DNA of 13,177 nucleotides from positions 1 through 13,177 of the forward strand of contig DAOWHZ010000095.1 of NCBI GenBank assembly GCA_030641105.1, read 5' to 3'. The position numbers were made by a program, and so were the translations under genes. The stretch's first letter is position 1, and each line of letters opens with the position of its first letter. The notes below the pieces were generated by a model, which saw only the letters and a list, made by a program, of their open reading frames with translations, was not told where the DNA came from and did no database searches. Of this stretch, positions 1-4,204 are shown one piece after another. This DNA is from a bacterium (lineage in GTDB: Bacteria > Patescibacteria > ABY1 > BM507 > VMTK01).

Positions 1-770
1 ACGCTGATGCCGTCATTAACAATGCCTGAAATAGCCCTTACCATTCTATCAGGATGTTTGTGTTGAAAGACGTTGCGACCGATGGAAACACCGCCGCCTC
101 CTGCATCAATTGCACCCTTTACCATTTCCAATATCTCCTTGTCTGAATCCATTTTGGGGCCGCCCGCAATTACCACAGGAACCGAACAGCCCACAACAAC
201 CTCTTTAAAGGTTTCTACAGAGCCTGTGTATGAAACCTTAACAATATCGGCTCCCATTTCATCTCCAACACGTGCCGCATGCTTTATTACTTTAACATCA
301 TACTCATCCTTGATCTTCTCGCCACGGGGATAAATCATGGCAAGAAGCGGCATGCCCCATGTGCGGGCTTCATAGCTTACCTTTCCAAAATCATTTAACA
401 TCTCTTTTTCATCGCTATTTCCAAGATTTATGTGAATGGATACAGCGTCAGCACCCAATTTGACGGCCTCTTCAACCGAACAAACCAGGGTTTTGGCATT
501 AGGACTAGTGGAAAGACTTGTAGATGCAGACAGGTGAAGAATCAATCCTAAATCAATTCCCTTTCCGCGATGACCTTCGCTGACAAGGCCTTTGTGTTCC
601 ACGATGGCATTTGCTCCTCCTTTTGCCACCTTTTGTATTATTTCCTTCATATCCAGCAAGCCGTTGATCGGGCCAACTGAAATGCCGTGATCCATTGGAA
701 CAATTACTGTTTTACCTGTGTTCCTGTTTATGATACGCTCCAAACGAATACGTTTACCTAAAATTGTCAT
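1..770 (-). CDS. 2-amino-3,7-dideoxy-D-threo-hept-6-ulosonate (ADH) synthase, class I aldolase of the DhnA type, 3' end cut by the window
   Basis: 256 codons are visible and the C-terminal few residues run off the window. ADH synthase joins 6-deoxy-5-ketofructose 1-phosphate and aspartate semialdehyde in the alternative route to 3-dehydroquinate, known mainly from archaea (MJ0400). The sequence follows that family closely from end to end: [13 protein letters not shown] (residues 22-34), [45 protein letters not shown], and [15 protein letters not shown] near the end. Aligning from memory with MJ0400, D27, Y147 and K178 (in IVKVSYTG, the expected Schiff-base lysine) occupy the catalytic positions. 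The start is an ATG 6 nt after AAAGGAGG, which overlaps the stop codon of the preceding small gene, so translation is probably coupled. The nearest alternative is an archaeal-type fructose-bisphosphate aldolase. The MDHGIS...GP signature and the aromatic-rich leader peptide upstream favour ADH synthase. Confidence 0.88.
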   Translation of the reverse strand, partial: MTILGKRIRLERIINRNTGKTVIVPMDHGISVGPINGLLDMKEIIQKVAKGGANAIVEHKGLVSEGHRGKGIDLGLILHLSASTSLSTSPNAKTLVCSVEEAVKLGADAVSIHINLGNSDEKEMLNDFGKVSYEARTWGMPLLAMIYPRGEKIKDEYDVKVIKHAARVGDEMGADIVKVSYTGSVETFKEVVVGCSVPVVIAGGPKMDSDKEILEMVKGAIDAGGGGVSIGRNVFQHKHPDRMVRAISGIVNDGIS

Positions 771-782
771 AACATACCTCCT

Positions 783-989
783 TTAAGGTTTTTTGGCGAT
801 TGGCATAACGCCAAATCCGACACCGCCTATAAAATTTTGTCCTACATCATCATGACACGCGCTAAAACCGCCAGCACTATGCTGTTTTTGTTTTTGGCGC
901 TTCTTTACCTTTCCCTCTTTTCCATTCTCCTCTTCAACAGAAGGCAAACCAACATTTCTGCTCTTTACAAAACTGTATGATTCTTTCAT
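783..989 (-). CDS. Small basic protein with a QKQKQ...NFIGG tail, upstream partner of the ADH synthase gene
   Basis: 68 residues, function not recognised. The N-terminal half is charged. A K/R/Q-rich stretch (KVKKRQKQKQ, about residues 27-36) leads into a glycine-rich C-terminal region with one cysteine (GGFSACHDDVGQ) and then NFIGGVGFGVMPI. No membrane segment or signal peptide is evident. The ATG lies 4 nt after GGGAGG. Its stop codon is fused to the Shine-Dalgarno sequence of the aldolase, and the gap between the two genes is only 12 nt, so both must share a transcript. The 54-residue gene at 3822-3986 has the same order of features (QKQKQ, 14 residues including a Cys, NFVGG), which argues that this is a real protein family. 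A peptide precursor or small nucleic-acid-binding protein are possibilities only. Confidence 0.6.
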   Translation of the reverse strand: MKESYSFVKSRNVGLPSVEEENGKEGKVKKRQKQKQHSAGGFSACHDDVGQNFIGGVGFGVMPIAKKP

Positions 990-1010
990 TTTTCCTCCCT
1001 TTCTTAAGAA

Positions 1011-1127
1011 TTAAAAATTTCTTATTATCAATACCTTTCTTCTTTGTTTCTCTTGTCTCTTTTTACACCTTTTGCTCTTTTTAGCTTCTTTTCGTCTCTT
1101 TCTCCTTTCTCTTTCATTATTTGTCAA
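1011..1127 (-). CDS. Very basic 38-residue peptide with TTG start
   Basis: The ORF begins at a TTG placed 5 nt after a strong AAAGGAGG and reads MTNNERERRKRRKEAKKS at its start, ending in VLIIRNF. Exactly half of its 38 residues are Lys or Arg, and there is one Cys. It ends 21 nt before the next small gene, in the same leader transcript. An ATG a few nt downstream in another frame opens a 29-codon ORF but lies about 15 nt from the ribosome binding site, so the TTG frame is preferred. The purine-rich composition could produce a basic ORF by chance. The main support is the well-placed ribosome binding site, which has no other gene to serve. Confidence 0.42.
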   Translation of the reverse strand: MTNNERERRKRRKEAKKSKRCKKRQEKQRRKVLIIRNF

Positions 1128-1154
1128 TTTTTCCTCCTTTCTTTTTTATTTTAG

Positions 1155-1208
1155 TTTAACAGCCAAAAACATTAACAAAAATTTTATTAGCGCTTTTCGG
1201 CTGTTAAA
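1155..1208 (-). other. Stem-loop in the leader of the ADH synthase operon
   Basis: A perfect 10-bp stem (TTTAACAGCC at 1155-1164 against GGCTGTTAAA at 1199-1208) encloses an A/T-rich loop. It lies between the boxA-like motif and the ribosome binding site of the 38-residue basic peptide. No U-tract follows it, so it is not a terminator. It may be a processing, stability or repeat element. Confidence 0.45.
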
Positions 1209-1210
1209 TC

Positions 1211-1226
1211 TATTTTCAAAGAGCAA
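1211..1226 (-). promoter_or_regulatory. boxA-like motif after the attenuator
   Basis: On the minus strand this reads TTGCTCTTTGAAAATA, very close to the boxA sequences of bacterial rRNA leaders (TGCTCTTTAACA, TGTTCTTTGAAAA), which bind NusB-S10. It starts a few nt after the U-tract of the attenuator hairpin, and related motifs occur at the same place in two other blocks. Function in antitermination is inferred. Confidence 0.45.
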
Positions 1227-1261
1227 TAATAAAAACTGGCCTCTTTGCAGAGGCCAGTTTT
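1225..1261 (-). terminator. Attenuator hairpin of the ADH synthase operon
   Basis: A perfect 13-bp stem (1232-1244 with 1249-1261, loop of 4) is followed on the minus strand by TTTTTATTATT. The 5' arm can instead pair with 1313-1324 inside the leader peptide ORF (12 positions, one mismatch and one G-U). The two structures are mutually exclusive, as in attenuators. Flanking A/T runs could make it bidirectional. Confidence 0.75.
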
Positions 1262-1290
1262 GTTTTCCCTTAGTGAGCTTTAACTTGTAA

Positions 1291-1386
1291 TTAACTCGTT
1301 AAAACACCACAAAAAACTGATCTCCGCGCGGAGCCATAAAAGTAAAAGCTAAACCAGAAATTAGTTTTTTGTAATGTCTTAATCAT
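1291..1386 (-). CDS. Aromatic-rich leader peptide (31 aa), attenuator of the ADH synthase operon
   Basis: The ORF runs ATG to TAA between a good promoter and the attenuator hairpin. Residues 10-17 are F,W,F,S,F,Y,F,Y, so seven of eight are aromatic. Another F lies at 25, inside the segment that can pair with the terminator arm. This is the arrangement of classical phe/trp leader peptides: a ribosome stalled on the aromatic codons would leave the downstream arm free to form the antiterminator. The gene at the end of the transcript, ADH synthase, belongs to aromatic amino acid synthesis, which matches. No Shine-Dalgarno sequence precedes the ATG, as with the other leader ORFs here. Too short for homology support, so the case rests on codon content, RNA pairing and context. 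Confidence 0.65.
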   Translation of the reverse strand: MIKTLQKTNFWFSFYFYGSARRSVFCGVLTS

Positions 1387-1389
1387 AGT

Positions 1390-1434
1390 TATTCGCTTCG
1401 CGAACCCGCACTACAAATGCGGGACATACGAATA
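1390..1434. repeat. Palindromic repeat in the leader
   Basis: Nested stem: TATTCG/CGAATA outside and CCCGCA/TGCGGG inside, with TTCGCGAA between. It lies between the promoter and the aromatic leader ORF and is GC-rich in an AT-rich leader. This looks like an inserted palindromic element. Without it the leader ORF would start close to the transcription start, as in two of the sister blocks. Confidence 0.55.
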
Positions 1435-1455
1435 TTAATTTTGTACTTGTGGATA

Positions 1456-1483
1456 AGTATAACATATCTATTAAAAAAGTCAA
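1456..1483 (-). promoter_or_regulatory. Promoter of the ADH synthase operon
   Basis: -35 TTGACT (1478-1483), 16-nt spacer, -10 TATACT (1456-1461) preceded by TGT, an extended -10. Transcription would start near 1449 and read through the leader ORF. Confidence 0.7.
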
Positions 1484-1520
1484 GACAAATTTATTTAATT
1501 CCAAAATTTAAGCTAATTTT

Positions 1521-1551
1521 AAAGAAAAAGAGGAGCTATTATAACTCCTCT
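1521..1551 (-). terminator. Terminator after the 1600-2635 gene group
   Basis: Stem AGAGGAG/CTCCTCT (1529-1535, 1545-1551) followed on the minus strand by TTTTTCTTT. It lies about 50 nt after the stop codon of the 70-residue gene and upstream of the next promoter. Confidence 0.7.
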
Positions 1552-1599
1552 GTTGAATTTTAGATTTAATTTTATCCCTCCCTTTTTAAACTGAGAACT

Positions 1600-1812
1600 T
1601 CAGAATGTCACTCTACAATTAATATCGTCAAAAAGGTCAAATGTTGTATTTGTTAATGACATGTTTGATATAATTTTTCCATCTACAACTTTTCCTCCTA
1701 TTTGTTCCGCAATAATAGTCAATGCCGCTTTTATCGCCTCGGCCTCATTAAATTCTTCCCCACTGCCTTCCTTGCTGCCTGGTGTAATAAATCTAATCTC
1801 ATTGACATGCAT
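1600..1812 (-). CDS. Small hypothetical protein (70 aa)
   Basis: Not recognised. Two in-frame ATGs compete. The first (1816-1818) touches GGAGG directly, while the second (1810-1812) is spaced 6 nt from it, so the second is chosen and the protein begins MHVNEIRFITPG. It contains SKEGSGEEFNEAEAIKAALTI, which suggests a helix following a small strand, then IGGKVVDGKIISNMSL and a single Cys near the C-terminus (DDINCRVTF). No membrane segment. It follows the gene at 1843-2025 by 30 nt and shares a GSGEE motif with it, hinting at related or interacting products. A terminator follows it. Confidence 0.6.
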   Translation of the reverse strand: MHVNEIRFITPGSKEGSGEEFNEAEAIKAALTIIAEQIGGKVVDGKIISNMSLTNTTFDLFDDINCRVTF

Positions 1813-1842
1813 CGCCATCCTCCTTTTTTATCTTTATATTTT

Positions 1843-2025
1843 TTATTTTTGTTTATTAATCTCTAATATTACCGGACAGTAAATATATTCAATAATAGCA
1901 TAACATATATCCTCGCCTTTCGTAATCTTCCATGCAACTCTTTTTTTATTAGGATTATCTCTATCCCATTCCAATAGCACTTCTTCTCCGGATCCTTCTG
2001 CAAAAGCCAGTTTATGCTTTATCAT
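1843..2025 (-). CDS. Small hypothetical protein (60 aa) with GSGEE motif
   Basis: Not recognised. The ATG lies 6 nt after GGGAGG. The protein starts MIKHKLAFAEGSGEEVLLEW, is mixed alpha/beta in appearance, and has two cysteines (DICYAI and IYCPVI). It has no signal peptide, and its one hydrophobic stretch near the end (YAIIEYIYCPVILEI) looks more like buried strands than a membrane helix. No clear promoter is visible between the terminator at 2144-2187 and this gene, so expression may depend on read-through from the genes at 2194-2635. Confidence 0.62.
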   Translation of the reverse strand: MIKHKLAFAEGSGEEVLLEWDRDNPNKKRVAWKITKGEDICYAIIEYIYCPVILEINKQK

Positions 2026-2073
2026 AATAAACCTCCCTATTCCTTGTTTTTGTATTTTGGATTTTTGTGCCTG

Positions 2074-2106
2074 TCCCGCATCCCGCAGTATTGCGGGGCT
2101 GCGGGA
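2074..2106. repeat. Nested palindromic element
   Basis: Outer stem TCCCGCA/TGCGGGA (2074-2080, 2100-2106) encloses a second CCCGCA/TGCGGG stem (2082-2087, 2092-2097). It shares the CCCGCA/TGCGGG core with the repeat at 1390-1434. It lies in the leader of the 60-residue gene and may be an inserted repeat. Confidence 0.5.
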
Positions 2107-2143
2107 TTTCCTTGTTCTCGTCCCAAAACCTTAACACAAATCT

Positions 2144-2187
2144 TAAAAAAAGAAAAGGGGTTTTGTGAAAATTCGCAAAACCCCTTT
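2144..2187 (-). terminator. Strong terminator after the Zn-ribbon gene
   Basis: A 12-bp perfect stem (2154-2165 with 2176-2187) is followed on the minus strand by TTTTCTTTTTTT. It begins 6 nt after the stop codon at 2194. Confidence 0.8.
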
Positions 2188-2193
2188 GATAAC

Positions 2194-2388
2194 TTATTGT
2201 CCCTTAATCCTCAGCCCAAAGTAACTTCCGGGGATTATATTGTCAAATAATCCTAACTTTGCCCTGTCGCTACATAAGTGGCAATAACATTCGCCATTTC
2301 TCACATACGGCTGTCCGGATATTTTATTGCCACAATTGTAGCAATGAAAATCAGTGGATATTATTTCTTGCCCCTTTTTTTCTTTCAT
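2194..2388 (-). CDS. Small zinc-ribbon-like protein (64 aa)
   Basis: The ATG is spaced 5 nt from AAGGAGG, which is fused to the stop codon of the preceding gene, so translation is likely coupled. The protein contains CYNCGNK (Cys16 and Cys19) and, after GQPYVRNGE, CYCHLC (Cys34, Cys36, Cys39), two CxxC knuckles that would bind one zinc as in small zinc ribbons or LIM-like folds. A hydrophobic C-terminal tail follows (LFDNIIPGSYFGLRIKGQ). Zinc binding is a motif-based inference. Partner and role are unknown. A strong terminator follows immediately. Confidence 0.7.
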   Translation of the reverse strand: MKEKKGQEIISTDFHCYNCGNKISGQPYVRNGECYCHLCSDRAKLGLFDNIIPGSYFGLRIKGQ

Positions 2389-2398
2389 TTTTTCCTCC

Positions 2399-2635
2399 TT
2401 AAAATGATAAAAGGTTTTCTGTATAATCCTCATCACAATACTTTTCCATTTCTTTTAATTTTTGTCTCTCTTCCTCTGTTAAAAACCCGCCATGTTCTTT
2501 TATTTTACATTCCACTTTTTCAATCTGAATTTCAATTTTCTTTAGCTGATCTCCCTTTCTCCTTTTTGCAGCTTTTCTTAACCTAAATAATTCTTTTTCT
2601 AAATTTTTTCTAAATTTCAATATTTGCTTGGTCAC
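2399..2635 (-). CDS. Small charged helical protein (78 aa), GTG start
   Basis: The start is GTG, 8 nt after AAAGGAGG; no ATG competes nearby. The protein is almost entirely charged and helical: KFRKNLEKELFRLRKAAKRR, then a QLKKIEIQIEKVECKIKEH segment with heptad-like spacing and a LTEEERQKLKEMEKY helix. This suggests a helical hairpin or coiled coil, basic at the N-terminus and acidic at the C-terminus. No known family is recognised. It is the first gene after a Leu-rich leader peptide, its attenuator hairpin and a boxA-like motif. Its stop codon overlaps the ribosome binding site of the zinc-ribbon gene. Confidence 0.65.
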   Translation of the reverse strand: MTKQILKFRKNLEKELFRLRKAAKRRKGDQLKKIEIQIEKVECKIKEHGGFLTEEERQKLKEMEKYCDEDYTENLLSF

Positions 2636-2690
2636 TACACTTCCCTCCTTTCCAAAATCCGCTTAATCCGCTTAATCTGTGATTTAATAT

Positions 2691-2705
2691 TTTTTCAATG
2701 AGCAA
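2691..2705 (-). promoter_or_regulatory. boxA-like motif after the Leu attenuator
   Basis: Minus strand TTGCTCATTGAAAAA, one base different from the motif at 1211-1226 over the core and equally placed just after the attenuator U-tract. Confidence 0.38.
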
Positions 2706-2732
2706 TTAAAAAACCACCCATTCAGGTGGATT
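2706..2732 (-). terminator. Attenuator hairpin of the Leu-leader block
   Basis: Stem CCACC/GGTGG (2714-2718, 2725-2729) extended by a bulge, followed on the minus strand by TTTTTTAATT. Its 5' arm and flank (2725-2737) can pair with 2780-2792 in the leader ORF over 12 of 13 positions, which would prevent the terminator from forming. Confidence 0.6.
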
Positions 2733-2761
2733 GTTTTGTTATGTTTATTTATTTTTATTTT

Positions 2762-2854
2762 TTATCTATTTTTACATACAAAACAAGCCACCCTTTTAGG
2801 CAGTAACAATAATAATGGTAATAATAAACTCTTTTGCTGAATCGCTTGTTTCAT
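2762..2854 (-). CDS. Leu-rich leader peptide (30 aa)
   Basis: It begins MKQAIQQKSLLLPLLLLLPK, giving eight leucines in nine positions (10-18), encoded mainly by TTA. The last ten codons contain the segment that pairs with the attenuator arm. A consensus promoter ends 12 nt upstream, so the transcript has almost no untranslated leader and no Shine-Dalgarno sequence. It shares the MKQAI start with the leader ORF at 4085-4195. It fits a leucine-responsive attenuator, comparable in logic to the enterobacterial leu leader. Confidence 0.6.
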   Translation of the reverse strand: MKQAIQQKSLLLPLLLLLPKRVACFVCKNR

Positions 2855-2866
2855 ATTGTTGTCTAC

Positions 2867-2894
2867 ACTATAGCACGCTTATAAAAAATGTCAA
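2867..2894 (-). promoter_or_regulatory. Consensus promoter of the Leu-leader block
   Basis: -35 TTGACA (2889-2894), 16-nt spacer, -10 TATAGT (2867-2872) with TGC just before it (extended -10). Start expected near 2860, about 6 nt before the leader ATG. Confidence 0.8.
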
Positions 2895-2905
2895 GCAAAA
2901 AATTG

Positions 2906-2946
2906 AAAAAAGAAAAAGGGGCTGAAAAATTCATTTCAAGCCCCTT
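2906..2946 (-). terminator. Terminator after the 56-residue gene
   Basis: Stem AAGGGGCT with its complement (2916-2923, 2939-2946), extended by GAAA/TTTC with one bulged base, then TTTTTCTTTTTT on the minus strand. The next promoter follows directly. Confidence 0.78.
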
Positions 2947-2988
2947 AATTTTGTTGACATTGAAATGCGAAATAATGTCTCTATGCTA

Positions 2989-3159
2989 TTATTCGCATTG
3001 TTTGCCTAAATCCACCAATGCCAAAAAGGTTTCAAAATCAACGCTACCATCTGATATTTTGCCCTGTTTTTTTAAATTAAGCCATTCTTGAGGATTTTCT
3101 GTAATAAGTTTACCTAATCCCCGTTTATACCTCTCTTCAATTTTTGCCGCTTCTGTCAT
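2989..3159 (-). CDS. Small hypothetical protein (56 aa)
   Basis: Not recognised. The start is the ATG spaced 8 nt from GGAGG. A longer in-frame ORF begins upstream, but its extra N-terminus is only the translation of a palindromic repeat and is rejected. The protein begins MTEAAKIEERYKRGLGKLI, is soluble, and is probably two helices separated by a turn at KISDGSVD. It has one Cys in the penultimate position (GKQCE). It stands alone in its block, between an Ile-rich leader with attenuator and its own terminator. Confidence 0.62.
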   Translation of the reverse strand: MTEAAKIEERYKRGLGKLITENPQEWLNLKKQGKISDGSVDFETFLALVDLGKQCE

Positions 3160-3198
3160 CTGCTTCTCCTCCTTTCTTTTGCTTAATTTATTGTTTAT

Positions 3199-3272
3199 TG
3201 TCATTCCCACGCAAGTGGAAATCCAGAAGCAAACACGCCGAACACTGGATTCCTGCTTTCGCAGGAATGACA
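3199..3272. repeat. Composite palindromic repeat (GTCATTCC family)
   Basis: The outer arms TGTCATTCC and GGAATGACA and the inner arms ATCCAG and CTGGAT form a nested palindrome of about 74 bp, with a sub-hairpin in each half. Its translation, FLRKQESS...WISTCVGMT, is the familiar product of a repeat seen in many bacterial genomes. It lies between the boxA-like motif and the ribosome binding site of the 56-residue gene. Confidence 0.8.
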
Positions 3273-3280
3273 AATGATAT

Positions 3281-3294
3281 ATTTTCAAAGAACT
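3281..3294 (-). promoter_or_regulatory. boxA-like motif after the Ile attenuator
   Basis: Minus strand AGTTCTTTGAAAAT, nearly identical to the Firmicutes-type rRNA boxA core GTTCTTTGAAAA, 6-7 nt after the attenuator U-tract. Confidence 0.45.
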
Positions 3295-3300
3295 ATAACT

Positions 3301-3328
3301 AAAAAGCCGCCTCCCCTTGAAGACGACT
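3301..3328 (-). terminator. Attenuator hairpin of the Ile-leader block
   Basis: A ten-pair stem with G-U pairs (3305-3314 with 3319-3328, loop of 4), followed by TTTTT. Bases 3314-3324 are also perfectly complementary, over 11 bp, to 3359-3369 at the end of the leader ORF. Confidence 0.65.
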
Positions 3329-3354
3329 CTTGTTTTTTTATTTTATTATTTTTC

Positions 3355-3441
3355 TCAAGTCTTCAAGGGATGTAAAAGCAGATCATTAATAATAATGATC
3401 TTAATAATGTTAATAATAATTGCAATCCTTTGAAAATTCAT
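3355..3441 (-). CDS. Ile-rich leader peptide (28 aa)
   Basis: It starts MNFQRIAIIINIIKIIIIND and contains ten Ile between residues 6 and 18, then LLLHPLKT. The last codons are the arm that pairs perfectly with the attenuator hairpin. No Shine-Dalgarno sequence and no convincing -35 element are seen; TATATT lies immediately before the ATG. Such an AT-rich ORF can arise by chance. The case depends on its position and the 11-bp complementarity. Confidence 0.5.
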   Translation of the reverse strand: MNFQRIAIIINIIKIIIINDLLLHPLKT

Positions 3442-3463
3442 AAAATATATAAATAATTTATTG

Positions 3464-3508
3464 AAAAAAATAGGGTGGGGAATGATTTTATAAACCATCC
3501 CCCCGCCC
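3464..3508 (-). terminator. Terminator after the 69-residue gene
   Basis: A long GC-based hairpin (GGG...GGGG against CCCCACCC, with ATGG...TCAT inside), followed on the minus strand by TATTTTTTTC. It lies about 115 nt after the stop codon at 3625. The bases between (3514-3597) contain a 9-bp inverted repeat TAGCGCAAA/TTTGCGCTA and no further gene. Confidence 0.65.
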
Positions 3509-3624
3509 ATTAGTAGCGCAAAAATAATTTTTTAAAAAAATATTTGATAAAATATATTCTTTAAAAAAATTTTGCTATTGTAGCAGCGTTTGCGCTATTT
3601 TACGCGGACTTATGGTGGCCACGT

Positions 3625-3834
3625 TTACCTTTCTTCAACTATAGCTTCCCGCAAATTGCCTTCTTCATCAATCCAAGCAATTGCCTGGCAATCCGCAGGC
3701 AAACTAATGCCCGTTCTTGGGTTAACTTCAGTGGAAACTTCCCACGGAGGACATTCAACTACGGGAGGATATTTTTTAATATTATCGCCATCAACTACTT
3801 GACTGACATCAAAAAAAATTTTTATTGCTGGCAT
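3625..3834 (-). CDS. Small hypothetical protein (69 aa)
   Basis: Not recognised. The chosen ATG (MPAIKIFFDVSQVVDGD) is spaced 8 nt from GGGAGG. An upstream in-frame ATG at 3873 has no ribosome binding site and lies inside the previous gene. The protein is acidic and beta-rich in appearance, with Pro-rich KYPPVVECPPWEVSTEVNPR in the middle and a QAIAWIDEEGNLREAIVEER end. Two cysteines (28, 49). It overlaps the preceding 54-residue gene by 13 nt, a sign of translational coupling. Confidence 0.62.
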   Translation of the reverse strand: MPAIKIFFDVSQVVDGDNIKKYPPVVECPPWEVSTEVNPRTGISLPADCQAIAWIDEEGNLREAIVEER

Positions 3835-3986
3835 ATACCTCGCCTCCCTCCCCCAACAAAATTTGTTGAGCAATCTTCCGGAAAACTATCTAGCCAGCTT
3901 GTATCCTGTTTCTGTTTCTGTTTCTTTTTCTTTCCCTTTTTTGATTCTTTGTCAGCTTCTCGTAAATCACTTTCATCTTTCTTCAT
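3822..3986 (-). CDS. Small basic peptide (54 aa), relative of the 783-989 product
   Basis: The ATG is 6 nt after GGAGG. The product starts MKKDESDLREADKESKKGKK, continues KKQKQKQ, and ends with DTSWLDSFPEDCSTNFVGGG followed by RRGICQQ. QKQKQ, then 14 residues with one Cys, then NFVGG repeats the pattern of the 783-989 protein (QKQKQ, 15 residues with one Cys, NFIGG). It is first in its block, after the Ile/Leu/Val-rich leader, and overlaps the next gene. The variable charged leader and conserved Gly-rich tail resemble a peptide precursor, but no maturation enzyme is visible, so this stays open. Confidence 0.6.
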   Translation of the reverse strand: MKKDESDLREADKESKKGKKKKQKQKQDTSWLDSFPEDCSTNFVGGGRRGICQQ

Positions 3987-4023
3987 CACTTTCCTCCATA
4001 AAAAGGTTAAAATTTTAAAACAA

Positions 4024-4062
4024 CTTTTTAAAAAAGCCGCTCCTTTGTCGGACGGCTTTTTT
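4024..4062 (-). terminator. Attenuator hairpin of the Ile/Leu/Val-leader block
   Basis: A 10-bp stem AAAAAAGCCG/CGGCTTTTTT (4030-4039, 4053-4062) with an inner TCC/GGA, and a U6 tract on the minus strand. Bases 4049-4058 pair with the end of the leader ORF (4094-4103) through 9 Watson-Crick or G-U pairs around AGCCG. Confidence 0.72.
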
Positions 4063-4084
4063 ATTTTAACTTTATTTTTTTTCT

Positions 4085-4195
4085 TTAAGTGTTAGCCGCC
4101 CGAACTCGTGATAAAACCACAGACATAATAATGCCCGCTAATAAAATAGTAGCGGTTTTAAATGTGGTCTTAATTGTTCGGATGGCTTGTTTCAT
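4085..4195 (-). CDS. Ile/Leu/Val-rich hydrophobic leader peptide (36 aa)
   Basis: It begins MKQAIRTIKTTFKTATILLA and goes on with GIIMSVVLSRVRAANT. Residues 17-28 are mostly Ile, Leu and Val, like the multivalent ilv leader of enterobacteria. Thr is frequent before that. Codons 31-34 are the arm complementary to the attenuator. It starts about 3 nt after the expected transcription start, with no Shine-Dalgarno sequence. A basic start, a hydrophobic core and an A-x-A-like end also look like a signal peptide, so a truncated secreted protein or a membrane micropeptide is an alternative. The shared MKQAI start with the Leu-rich leader and the attenuator pairing favour a leader peptide. Confidence 0.58.
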   Translation of the reverse strand: MKQAIRTIKTTFKTATILLAGIIMSVVLSRVRAANT

Positions 4196-4204
4196 ACTGC
4201 TTTT

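Noticed and set aside
1072..1290. Hydrophobic plus-strand ORF across the leader
   Set aside because: A product of the pyrimidine-rich strand; it runs through the boxA and attenuator hairpin and has no ribosome binding site.
1321..1345. T-box-like string TGGCTCCGCG in the aromatic leader
   Set aside because: It resembles the T-box TGGNACCGCG, but the central base differs, no Stem I or specifier architecture is seen, and the bases belong to a self-complementary CTCCGCGCGGAG inside the leader ORF. Peptide-based attenuation explains the leader better.
3160..3288. N-terminal extension of the 56-residue protein
   Set aside because: The added residues are the translation of the GTCATTCC palindromic repeat; the good ribosome binding site is at the internal ATG.
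783..3990. Integron cassette array
   Set aside because: Small genes with following hairpins recall gene cassettes, but no common attC-like core was seen between the hairpins, there is no integrase, and the blocks have their own promoters and leaders.
4085..4195. UGA recoding or broken secreted gene after the signal-like peptide
   Set aside because: The ORF ends in TAA followed directly by the attenuator hairpin, and no continuation of a secreted protein is visible in any frame; prfB presence also argues against UGA recoding.
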